From Craspedostauros australis (taxonomy: Eukaryota; Bacillariophyta; Bacillariophyceae; Mastogloiales; Achnanthaceae), in the NCBI GenBank assembly GCA_026770025.1, contig JAMXDE010000004.1, forward strand, positions 3,397,501-3,461,500: a stretch of DNA of 64,000 bases, written 5' to 3'. Below, piece by piece: positions 31,470 through 40,630 of this stretch; the first letter of the stretch is position 1, and each line of letters starts with the position of its first letter. The notes below the pieces were generated by a model, which saw nothing but the letters and a program-made list of their open reading frames with translations, searched no databases and was not told the DNA's origin. The position numbers and the translations under genes were made by a program.

Positions 31470-32474
31470 TCATTTCTGCGCCAACTCCTTCTCCAACGAT
31501 TCGACCTTTGCCTCCAGCGCTTCCAATCTTGGAATAAGGGCCGCCAGTGCATTCTCGGAATACTTGCCGAGCACATCGACCTCGATGTTCAGCTTGCCAT
31601 CCACCATCTTGCTCGGAATGATAATCTTCTTCTGCGTGTAATCGACCAACATGAATGTGAACCACTTCTCCTGCGCGTTGACCTCGACCACCGTCAAGCT
31701 CGTTCCATCGATGGCGATGAAGCCCTTCGGCACGATGTACTTCAAAATATTCGCATCGACCTGCACTTTGTAAAACAGGGAATCTTCATCCTGCCACCGA
31801 TCAATCACGGTGCCGACGCCGTCGACGTGACCTTGCACGAAATGTCCCGAATTGCGACCGCCAATTTCCGAGGCACGTTCCAAGTTGAGGGGCTCGCCTG
31901 CCTGCAGATCCGTGAAGTAGGTGCGTCGCAACGTTTCGGGTGCCAGACCGACGCGGAAGACGTTGTTGTCAAAATCCAATTCGGTCGCCGTCAAGCAAAC
32001 GCCGTTGACGCAGATGCTGCATCTGTTTGGTTCCGACAGTAAGAGAAGGCATGGAATGGAATGCAACGAAATGGATTGAAGGCGTGATGAAAGATGAAAC
32101 AGGGTGTCAGAAATAGATTGGCACACGGACACACAAAGAGATGAACAGTTCAAACGGTGCATTGTACGGCAACAGAATAACCCGTTCCTTGTGATGTAAT
32201 CCAACACCACACATCACACGTACCCCAAGTATGCGCCATCCATGACGACTTCGCCCTTGACCGTGAGCTCGGTGCCCTTCCCCTTGGTGCCATCCCAAAG
32301 CATCATGTCATCACGTTCCTCCAACGAAACCACGCTTCCCATCTCCTCCACGATTCCGGTGAACATCCCGCATGCTGTGTTCTGCACTCGTCCGCCACCG
32401 CTGAACGGCACGAAACCTGCCGCGAACGGAAGCAGCACGATCGTGGCGAATATATTTGTTGCAATCGCCATCAT
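31470..32474 (-). CDS. Riboflavin synthase, plastid-targeted
   Basis: Two exons on the minus strand, 32474-32224 and 32022-31470, with a 201-bp GT-AG intron in phase 2 (267 residues). The enzyme makes riboflavin plus pyrimidinedione from two molecules of dimethyl-ribityl-lumazine, the last step of vitamin B2 synthesis. Residues 1-20 are a signal peptide that ends in an ASAF-like PFAAGFVPF, marking import into the secondary plastid. The enzyme's own start, MFTGIVEEMGSV, lies at residue 37. The splice restores YLGCSICVNGVCLTA, matching the family's G-D-S-x-x-V-N-G-V-C-L-T block. The second lumazine-binding barrel has NSGHFVQGHVDGVG and GTSLTVVEVN. The C-terminus adds a short coiled coil (LEALEAKVESLEKEL). 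It converges on the RNA-repair-like gene, 163 bp away. Confidence 0.93.
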
Positions 32475-33021
32475 GATAGCCGTCGTTGCTGTCTCGGAAT
32501 GTCTCCTCCCTCGCGATTGCGCTGCTGTGTTGTCTTTGATTCCATGGTGCTTCTTCTCTTTGCTGCAGCGTGTGATCCAACGTGGATCTTCGTTTCAGTT
32601 CGTTTCGGCGAAGTGAATTGCTTTGTCGTGTCGTTTGATGTGTTGTGACGTTTTTGGGAAAGATGATGATTCTTCGAAACTATCGGGAGACAGACAGACA
32701 GAGGGGGGAAGAAAAAAAGCACCACGAATAATTCGATTCAAGTGGAAAGGGCCTACACAAGTCCATCCGATCTGTTTTCGTGGAAGTTTGTTGGTTTGGT
32801 CTCGTTCTCATTTTCAGTCTCATCTTTTGTGTTGGTCTGTTGCAAACGTGTGGAACAACCGCGACAACATCATCCATCACAAAGCCAACGCACGCAAAGC
32901 AACGACAGGAGAGCCTGTTGAGAAGAGGAGGCCAGCGAGTCGGTGCTGAGGAAAAGAAAGGCAAGGAAAGGACGAAGAGAAGGAGAAGGAGGATATGGTG
33001 GAGCAGTGACACAGTACGAAG
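32475..33021. other. Divergent intergenic region
   Basis: Upstream of riboflavin synthase (-) and the methyltransferase gene (+). T-rich and AAG-rich tracts only; no gene supported. Confidence 0.5.
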
Positions 33022-34203
33022 ATGAAGGCACCGGGCAAGAACAACGCGTTGGTGGGACTGGCGACGCTTGGATTGTTGGTGGTCACCGTAAAGGTGTCCA
33101 GCTCATTTCGCAGAACGTCAACACCAAGCGCATCCTCACCAAAGTCACAGGGAATACAGGATGGAAGAGATGCATCGGCGACCGTGTCGTCGAATGTCAG
33201 CTCAAATGTCAATGCCAATGCCAGTGTTGAGGGCGATGTTAAGGGCAACGCAAACGAGACATCCCAAATCTCCACAACCACCAAACCGAAACTCAAATCG
33301 AAGCGCGGCCCTCAGTGGAGACCAGAAGACTACATCAACCTCGCCAAGCAGTTGGGCGTCGAACCACCCACCACATCGTGGCCCCGGTGCCTCAAGCTAC
33401 TATGGCTCCGCACCACGAAACGCGTCATTCTCGGTTTGGAATTCATTTGCAATCCCTTGCGTCCACCCAACTCGAGCCTCTCCCTCATGTGCATGTGGTG
33501 GAAGGCCATGGCCACCATGTCCCCCACCTCGCCTGTGCATGAATATCACGATCTGTACTATCGCCTCCTACCGCGATGGATACGCCGCGGCATTGTGCAG
33601 TCCATCGGATCGTACCCGAGATTCCTGCAGACCAACATCGAGATTCGCATGACGTACTTGCATCGCTCCATTCAACAGATCTTGCGGCAGCATCACGGCG
33701 ACGCACCCATTCAGATCATCACGTTTGGTGCCGGATACGATATTCGTACCATCCACTTGTTGCAGGCCAGCAACGCAATTGAGCATGGCATCGAATTGGA
33801 CATGCCCGATGTGATCCAATGCAAACGTCGAATGTTGGAACAGCACTATGGCAAATGCAAACGATTGCCGGAATTCTTTGAAGTCGATCTCAATGATTGG
33901 GATCACGTGCAGACGATCTTCTTGCTGTGGACATTGCGGCAGCAGCAGCAGGCGCAGGACGTTGTCACCATCTTCGTGTTCGAAGCCGTGCTGTTGTATT
34001 TGGACGAAGGCGTGCCGACGAAGTTGCTGGAACTGTGTTCCCAATGGTCAGGGTATCTGTGCTTCGCGGATCGGTTGGAATTAGAGGATGACGATCGCGA
34101 GACTGCGGCAGCTATGTTGGAACGGTGCGGGTGGAAACTTGAAGACTGGATGGCGAAACCGGGTGCCACGCGGCACTTGGGTTGGGCCAGGACGATGGTA
34201 TGA
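33022..34203 (+). CDS. LCMT-like S-adenosylmethionine-dependent methyltransferase
   Basis: A single-exon gene for 393 residues. Residues 8-27 are hydrophobic (ALVGLATLGLLVVTVKV), a signal anchor or secretory leader, followed by a Ser/Asn/Val-rich linker with a repeated NVNANAS-type stretch to about 95. The catalytic fold spans about 120-390. Motif I is IITFGAGYDIRTIHLL (about 231-246) and the acidic SAM-ribose loop is ELDMPDVIQCKRRML (about 258-272). The LCMT-type FEAVLLYLDEG segment (about 315-325) matches the family's EG-V/L-L-x-Y-L block. Classical LCMT1 methylates the C-terminal Leu of PP2A in the cytosol. Members with an N-terminal anchor are usually uncharacterised, so the substrate here is unknown. 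The closing WMAKPGATRHLGWARTMV is unlike LCMT1. Confidence 0.78.
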   Translation: MKAPGKNNALVGLATLGLLVVTVKVSSSFRRTSTPSASSPKSQGIQDGRDASATVSSNVSSNVNANASVEGDVKGNANETSQISTTTKPKLKSKRGPQWRPEDYINLAKQLGVEPPTTSWPRCLKLLWLRTTKRVILGLEFICNPLRPPNSSLSLMCMWWKAMATMSPTSPVHEYHDLYYRLLPRWIRRGIVQSIGSYPRFLQTNIEIRMTYLHRSIQQILRQHHGDAPIQIITFGAGYDIRTIHLLQASNAIEHGIELDMPDVIQCKRRMLEQHYGKCKRLPEFFEVDLNDWDHVQTIFLLWTLRQQQQAQDVVTIFVFEAVLLYLDEGVPTKLLELCSQWSGYLCFADRLELEDDDRETAAAMLERCGWKLEDWMAKPGATRHLGWARTMV

Positions 34204-34542
34204 GGATGATACTGAAGCGAGGACACGACTTGGACAAGAGTTGAGTACAGCACTCTGCAACGTATGTAACTCGCGTTGTATACATAGCTTTGTTTCATCA
34301 CTCTCATCACTCTACTGTAATGGTTTTATCGTTACCTCTTGAGAGTAGGAGAATATACGTCGTGCTCGGTCTGCAGGAGTGTTCCACCGTTGCCGCATTC
34401 GATGAGGCTTCCTGCTCCATGGCAAGTTGAGCAGTAAGATTGGATGTGATGCTCGGCAGTCTGTCGCAATACAATGCGACAGCATGCAATGAAAACGACC
34501 AAAGAGTCCGATATACTCTACTATGCTCTACTCGCATGCGCT
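34204..34542. other. Intergenic 3' region between convergent genes
   Basis: Between the methyltransferase (+) and the charged low-complexity protein gene (-). No coding signal seen. Confidence 0.5.
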
Positions 34543-35597
34543 CTACCGCTCGTAAACCTGCTTCTCTTTCTTGGACTTTTTCTTCTTCTTGTTGGCATCC
34601 GCGGCCTTCTTGGCCTTGCTGAGCTCCTTGGCGGCAGCGGCGGCGGCGCTGCTGGATGCCGTGGATGACTTCTTCTTGGCCTTCGCCTTGAGCACGGCGG
34701 CCACATCGACGGGACCATCCTCGTCGGCCGGTGCTGCCTTTTGATCAGCGTCGGCCTTGCCCTTCTTCTTTTTCCGGCTGCGTCGTCGTTTGGTGGCGGC
34801 AGCCGCAGATACGGCCGGATCGGCGAGGGCCACTTCCACCTCGTCATCCTCCTCCTCCTCCGCAGCAGCAGACGCATCAATCCCCATCTCGTTGAGAATG
34901 TCATCGAGGTTGTCCAGATCATCATCTAACGATTTCTGCTGTTTTTTGGCCTCCTCTTTCTTTCGTGCCGCCTCGCGGGCTGCTTCTATTCGCTGACGTC
35001 TCTCCTCCGCGTCCTCCTCTCTGTCATTGTCGTCCGCATCGTCGTCGTCGTCTTCATCCTCCAGATGGAATCTGCCCTTCAGTTGGGGGACCGCGATATT
35101 CTCTTCCTGTTTGATCGGTTCCATGAGCTGTGTTGGCGGATGGTGCAGATTTGAGTATGCAAGGAATGGTATGGTATGGTGCGTTATAAAGTAAGTATGT
35201 GTATATGGTGCGGGTGTTTGGATGTTGGAAAGCAAGGGAAAAGAGTGGGGTTAGTCATGGGTTGGGCTTGATGTGATAGATCAAGTGAGGTCGGGTGGGA
35301 AAGCAGCAGTGCAATGGACGATACAACACTTCCAGTGCCTCTCCGCCAACACTTGAGACAAGGGCAATAGACAATAGACATTGGCGACGACAATGATCCA
35401 TCTGAGCTGATCTGGTCCGTACGTACTTGCTGGGGTGTGATCTTGGTGATGATGTGCTCCTCCTCATCATCATCGTCGCCGTTGCCGGCCGCACCATCTG
35501 CGTTTGCATTGGCGTGTCCATTGGCATTGATGGTTGGCTTGGAATCAGGGACGAAGTAGTCGTCCTCATCATCCGTGGAATCGCCCCATCGACTCAT
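34543..35597 (-). CDS. Highly charged low-complexity protein, unknown function
   Basis: Two exons on the minus strand, 35597-35427 and 35127-34543, joined in phase 0 by a 299-bp intron (GTACGT donor, ACACAG acceptor; 251 residues). It begins MSRWGDSTDDEDDYFVP, with acidic clusters either side of an Asn/Ala stretch. A short non-acidic block follows (AVPQLKGRFHLED), then a Glu/Arg/Lys coiled coil (RRQRIEAAREAARKKEEAKK), an LDNLDDILNEMG motif, and a Lys/Ala-rich C-terminus with several nuclear-localisation-like runs (RRRSRKKKKG, KKKKKSKKEK). The overall pattern of an acidic start, a charged helix and a lysine tail recalls translation-initiation factor 3 subunit J or nucleolar proteins. I cannot align the core to eIF3j, so I leave it unassigned. 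Confidence 0.72.
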
Positions 35598-36775
35598 CTT
35601 GTGCTGTTGATGTGTTTCGATTCAATCTTTGCACTCCGATCTGCCCTTCTGCTCCAATCTGTTTGATCGCTTTGTCTCTGAAACCTGGGATGTCTTCAGC
35701 CTTGTTCGTCTCTCTTCGGCTTTCGCGGATCTCTCTATTCTCGCTCTGTTTGATGACCGTCGGCGTCAGAGGCTTCAGCGTTTGATCTCTGCAACGAGAG
35801 ACGCCCAGCTGGGATGAAATGAGATGGGATCGATGTGGTGCTCTCGGCAGCGTGGGGTTCCACGATCTGGAGCCGAAATACGAATGGTGCGGATGGTCTG
35901 TTTGGGATCTTCCTGGGATCTCTGAGATGGTGGTGACGGCTTGCGCAGGGATATCAGTGCAATGATGTCCAGAGCTGGTACCTGGCGTCTCTTCTGTTGG
36001 TGGTTGACCTCTTGGGATGAGCTGTCCAAATAATTCACTTCGTGTGAACTCGTACTCGTGCTTTCGCTCTGCTTTGATTTGATTTGGTCTGCTCTTTGAT
36101 GGTCGAGAGGAGTTGCTCCATCCGAGAGAGCGAGAGACACGATGTCCATCACGACAGCCAAAACCCTCCACGCGCACAGCACAACACACCAACTCGTGCC
36201 ATCGTCACCAACAACAGACCACCACTGCGGGCAGCCGATGGCGGCCCGTGATTGGTGGTGGTTGTGCGTCGCCGTGTCTGCCTCCTTGTTGCGTCACACC
36301 AAACACATCAACCTCAACAAGACCGTCGACGAATGGACGCACCACGTCTCGTTGCATACACGACTAAAATTTGCTCAGTTGTGTTCGGAGGAGTCGGAAA
36401 TCCTCACGACCACTTCAGAGACTGCACGCAAACCGGACAAACGAACACCACGAACAACGGAGCGACCATGGTGGTTCCATTTGGCGGCATCGCCAATTCC
36501 AGTGCCAACCCCAACGCATCCGTCCCATCAAGAGGTTGTAATCGCCGTCCTGCGCTGTTTGCACGCAGCTACACCAGCACAGCGCGATCATCGCCTCAAC
36601 ACATCCGTTCCACCAAGAGGTCATAAATCGCGATCTCGCCTCGACTGTACTGGGCTGTACCAGGACAGCACGACGGCGGACGGATCAGCGCCCAAACGGC
36701 CCGAACACGCCAGCTGTTGAACTTTTCACTGCGCTCAAGTCCGCTCCACTCGAAACACAGGCTTGAACCAGCACG
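35598..36775. other. Divergent intergenic region
   Basis: Between the charged protein gene (-) and the PPR-like gene (+). Overlapping plus-strand frames at 36142-36720 include protein-like patches, but none has a domain or clear splice sites, so no gene is called. Part is probably the 5' UTR and promoter of the PPR-like gene. Confidence 0.4.
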
Positions 36776-38299
36776 ATGCACGCCGGTCGTCATCTCCGCA
36801 GAATCTGCCAGCGCGTTGCCACAACTCCACAGCCACGCGCAATATCACGCAGAACTGTCGCAAGCAAACCAGCAGCCCGCGTCGATGCACGCAGCGGCGC
36901 GTGGTGGAGGAGATCGCTGCATCGCAGAACGGCGCGCCCATTCTCATTGAGAACGGTATCCACGCGCACCCAGGACGATCAGCACATCCCCGAAGGTTAC
37001 TCGTTCTACGATGAAACAAACGACTGGCAACAATGGTTCCGGCAGGAGGAGTACCTCAACCCATGGAGCTCCTCGACGCTCGAAAAGCCCGTTGGCAAGT
37101 ATCCCCACATCGATAGGTGGCCCCTCGATCTAGAGCCCTTGCCCCACGCGCGTCTGGATAACCAGACCAGATTCACCCTGCAGCTGTTGCAGGAGCTCTA
37201 CAACATCGGCCTCACGGGCACCGCCGATAGAATCACCACGGAACGATGCAACGCCGCCATCGCGGAGCTCGCCAACAATCGCAATTTCCAACACCTCCCT
37301 GGCAACCGCCTCGTCTACCAGAGGGCCGAAAGGGCCTACCGCATCCTGCGGACCATGCACGGCCTCTACTACCCCTTGCACCAGCACTTCCTTCGCAACG
37401 ACATCCGATCACCCGTGCAGCTCCCGTTGCCCAACCAAGAGACCTATTTCCTCGTTCTCAGACTGCACGCATCCAGCACGTTGCATGGCGAATCCCGCAT
37501 TCCGCAGCGCTGCGAACAGCTCGTGCACCAGATGGAGGAGTACTCGGAAAAGGATCCCAGGATGCGACCGCACGCCGTGCACTGGAATCAGGTCCTGGCG
37601 GCATGGTCCAACTCCAGGGATCCCAGCCGATCCATCGAGGCGGCGCAGCTCCTGCAACGATTGGATACTGCGCGGCCTGTCGAGGAGAAAGCGCCCGCTG
37701 CCGATGCTGCGACGGATGCGAGCGTTGATCATCTTGATGACGATGCTGCACCCGCCAACGGCAACGTCGATGACAATGCCAGTTCGGCGGCAGCTGGCAG
37801 CAACCAATCGATTACATCCAGACAGCCACCTCCACTGACCGATGAATCCTCCTTCGCGCATGCGCTCCAGGCATGCACATCGTTGCAAAGACGTGCACAG
37901 GACGCAGACAGCGTTGAAATGCTCAGCGTCGCCTTCCGCGTGGCTGGTCAGCTATGGAAGGCCTTGCAAGCGCATCAACGCATCCGCACCACCAGCTTCC
38001 ACTACGCGCACTACCTACGATCGTGCCGCAATCTCGCCAATGCTTCGACCTCGTCCTCCAAGAAGGACCTCGAACACCGCGTCCTCGCCGCCACCAAGCA
38101 ATGCATCGATGCGGGCAAATTCAACATCCACATCCTGCAGGAGTTCCGAGCAGTCGCGCCCGACCATCTTAAAGCCCATTTCTTTGGACCCCTGAACATC
38201 GATGAAAAAGCATGGAGGCACGATGATTCCTTGGCAATCGTCAAGCGGTTGCCAGAATCGTGGTTTTTTGACGCTGACGGGAAGAAGTACACGTGGTGA
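36776..38299 (+). CDS. Mitochondrial PPR-like helical-repeat protein
   Basis: A single-exon gene for 507 residues. Residues 1-60 are strongly Arg-rich and lack acidic residues (MHAGRHLRRICQRVA), a classic mitochondrial presequence. From about 110 on, the protein is built of helical pairs that resemble pentatricopeptide units: RAERAYRILRTMHGLYYP, ETYFLVLRLHASS, RCEQLVHQMEEYSEK, HAVHWNQVLAAWSNSRDPSR followed by SIEAAQLLQRL, and DSVEMLSVAFRVAGQLWKAL. An acidic Ala/Asp linker splits the array near 305-350. PPR proteins bind organellar RNA and act in processing or translation. The repeats here are degenerate, so the number of units and the RNA target cannot be given. Loose TPR-type proteins are the main alternative. 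Confidence 0.62.
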   Translation: MHAGRHLRRICQRVATTPQPRAISRRTVASKPAARVDARSGAWWRRSLHRRTARPFSLRTVSTRTQDDQHIPEGYSFYDETNDWQQWFRQEEYLNPWSSSTLEKPVGKYPHIDRWPLDLEPLPHARLDNQTRFTLQLLQELYNIGLTGTADRITTERCNAAIAELANNRNFQHLPGNRLVYQRAERAYRILRTMHGLYYPLHQHFLRNDIRSPVQLPLPNQETYFLVLRLHASSTLHGESRIPQRCEQLVHQMEEYSEKDPRMRPHAVHWNQVLAAWSNSRDPSRSIEAAQLLQRLDTARPVEEKAPAADAATDASVDHLDDDAAPANGNVDDNASSAAAGSNQSITSRQPPPLTDESSFAHALQACTSLQRRAQDADSVEMLSVAFRVAGQLWKALQAHQRIRTTSFHYAHYLRSCRNLANASTSSSKKDLEHRVLAATKQCIDAGKFNIHILQEFRAVAPDHLKAHFFGPLNIDEKAWRHDDSLAIVKRLPESWFFDADGKKYTW

Positions 38300-38859
38300 G
38301 GACGGCGCATTCAAAGTGAATCCCTCACTTAATGATGCAAAACTCATAGGTGCCATTGTGACAGGTTATACATATGAGGATTTGTCTCATCGACATATCG
38401 TATTTATGAAGATTACATAATGATGCGTGCCTCAGAAGTTCGCATCCGAGTCGCGGGTTCCGAATACGGAGACAAGTGATCGATTGGGTCGACGGACCAA
38501 TTTCAGCAGCACAGGAAGCAGTCAAACGCGTCGAAGAACACAGCAGCTCACAACAGCAGCTCACAACGGCATCTCGTCACACACAAACGAGACAACGAGA
38601 CAACAACAGCCAAAAGCCACAGCAGACAAAAGCAACCAGAAAAGAAAAAGCAGCAACAACCGGTTGGGATTGCAAATTTCAGTATGCACTCACAACTGTC
38701 GCATGGTCCGGTATCATCACAGCTCTATCCTCAAGTGCATTGTTGCCATCCTTATCCATCATCCGCCCTCTGAACCACTGCCGCCATCACCGAACTCTCC
38801 GGGCACCTCCAAAGCACAACCCAACGTGTTCCCTTGAGAACACCATCATACGCACGGCC
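38300..38859. other. Intergenic region and 5' leader of the DUF6824 gene
   Basis: Contains CAACAA/CAGCAG-rich low-complexity sequence at 38500-38660. The DUF6824 frame is open upstream to 38476, but the extra sequence is low complexity and I prefer the Met at 38860. Confidence 0.45.
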
Positions 38860-40013
38860 ATGGCTCAGGAACCTCAACGCGACTGGATCATCAGCGGTCA
38901 AAGCAAATCGCACCACTCCCATCCTGGCAATAAAGAATTATACGAGTTCATTGATAATGGCTTGGACTCTTTCGATGAAGCTCCCAATAGAACAGAGTAC
39001 AGCCGAGCAATCCTCGAAGAACTCCAAGGACAAGGCAGGCAGTTCTACGAACAATTGAAAAATGGGACATGGGAACAGCTATCACAGGACGATGCCGTCG
39101 AACGGGTTCGAAAAGCATACTATTATCGCCTCAAGGAGAGAAATAGAGCAAAGCAGGCTGCGGAGCAAACGGTAAGTGTGCTCACGACTCTTGCCCTATT
39201 CGATTGGCTTGCAGTAGTGTCTTTGCCACCGATGCCTTCTCACCATCTCTCGTTTTCTCTTCCTTCTCGCCGAACAGCATCCAAATCCAGAAACGATACC
39301 GGCAAACGTGACACCGGACAACAGTGAAAACCCCGAAGCAAAGGCTGTGCCAATCGTTTGGTCAGATGCGGGACAAGGCCATCCACCCAGCCTTCCATCC
39401 CTTGATACCACGCAAGATTCGCGTCATCAAGCACCGGCTCTGAAACGACGCAATCGTGGGGAGGATGACGACCGCAGGCCTCAAAACCGTCCAAGTATGA
39501 GGCATGGTAAGTGATGTCCCTCGCGTGCTGTTCCCACCAATGATGAGTCGAATGCCGTGCGAGTTTGCAGTCCACTACGTCATCGATGCGCGTGGATTGC
39601 CAGCAGACTGCTACTAACACGCCCACAACCTGCTAACAACCTCTGTTGCTCGTAATCATCCTTACCCATGTCCGCACGCTCCGACCTGGTTCAATACAGC
39701 TGGGGAAGGTGCCTTTGATTCGGCCTTGCTAAATAAGAGCGAACATCTTGCCCCACGACGCAACGAACCAGCGAACACCGACAGCCACCCAGTTCGCAAA
39801 AAGCCCAAGCATAGCAACGACGATGCAAGACCCCTGGGGGATTCGATCCCCACACAGCAAAGCTTGGGTGAAGCATCCAGCTCTTCAGACCGCTATCTTG
39901 ATTTCCTGTATGGCGACGACTACGTTCCGATCCGTCTTGATGAAACTGAAGGGTCTCCCGGCAGGACACAGGACGTGGATGCACAGGAGGACCCCCTACT
40001 GGCCATTATTTGA
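38860..40013 (+). CDS. DUF6824-domain protein
   Basis: Three exons, 38860-39171, 39278-39506 and 39700-40013, with introns of 106 and 193 bp (phases 0 and 1; 284 residues). Residues about 7-95 match the DUF6824 domain that is greatly expanded in diatoms: DWIISGQSKSHHSHPGNKEL, then YSRAILEELQGQGRQFYEQL, then WEQLSQDDAVERVRKAYYYR. The family signature is a G-x-S/G-x(4)-H-PGN-x-x-F/L block followed by a basic, helical end with alternating R and K. Exons 2 and 3 encode a disordered Pro/Asn/Asp-rich tail with a basic patch (LKRRNRGEDDDRR and RKKPKH) and a C-terminal acidic RYLDFLYGDDYV. The function of DUF6824 is not established; nuclear DNA binding has been suggested from composition. The first intron follows the domain directly. 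Confidence 0.78.
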
Positions 40014-40630
40014 TGTCGCGGATGAAGAGTGATGTTGCGAATCAAGAGTGATGTCACTCTTCTCGCGTGCCGGAATTTCTGCAAGACCACCGCTTCCGCA
40101 CGCCATGGCCATCGCATAGAAAATCATCGCTCGCCAACCGTCCGTTCGTTCGCATCAGCACACACGACCCTATACATTCACACTTGCACAGGCGACGGAC
40201 TGTCACTTGCGCTGTTGTGGGTGTGAGCTAACAGTAGTTTGGATCAATTGTAGCCTAATGTTATGGTATGCTGTTGGTATGATTTCTTTTGATCAGAATT
40301 GATGGAATGTATGATGTAGCGTGGGTAGTCGTGCAGAGTGCGCCTCCGATATGGAAGGCGCTTCCACCAGTGGAATGTAATCATCGCCTGGTTGCACAAG
40401 TGATGGGATTGGTGTAATGAAGACGGAAGTGGCGATCATGAAGATTTGCAACGGAGTGCTTGCCAGTGTGGTAGTTGTGCGGTGCTCTGTGACGAGGGAG
40501 CCGGTCCGTCGTTGACCGTCGAAGTGTGCCGCTCGTATGGGTACGCAAAATTGTAGAGATACGATTCCATTCCGTGCGTGCGTGCGCGTGCGCGTCCGTC
40601 GCCATGGAATGATGTAGAGCACCCCGCTGC
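40014..40630. other. Intergenic 3' region between convergent genes
   Basis: Between the DUF6824 gene (+) and the lactate permease gene (-). A tract of alternating GT/GC (CGTGCGTGCGTGCGCGTGCG-like) lies at 40575-40600. No gene supported. Confidence 0.5.

Noticed and set aside
34543-35597. Assignment of the charged protein as eIF3 subunit J
   Set aside because: Only general composition agrees; the conserved core helices of eIF3j are not recognisable.
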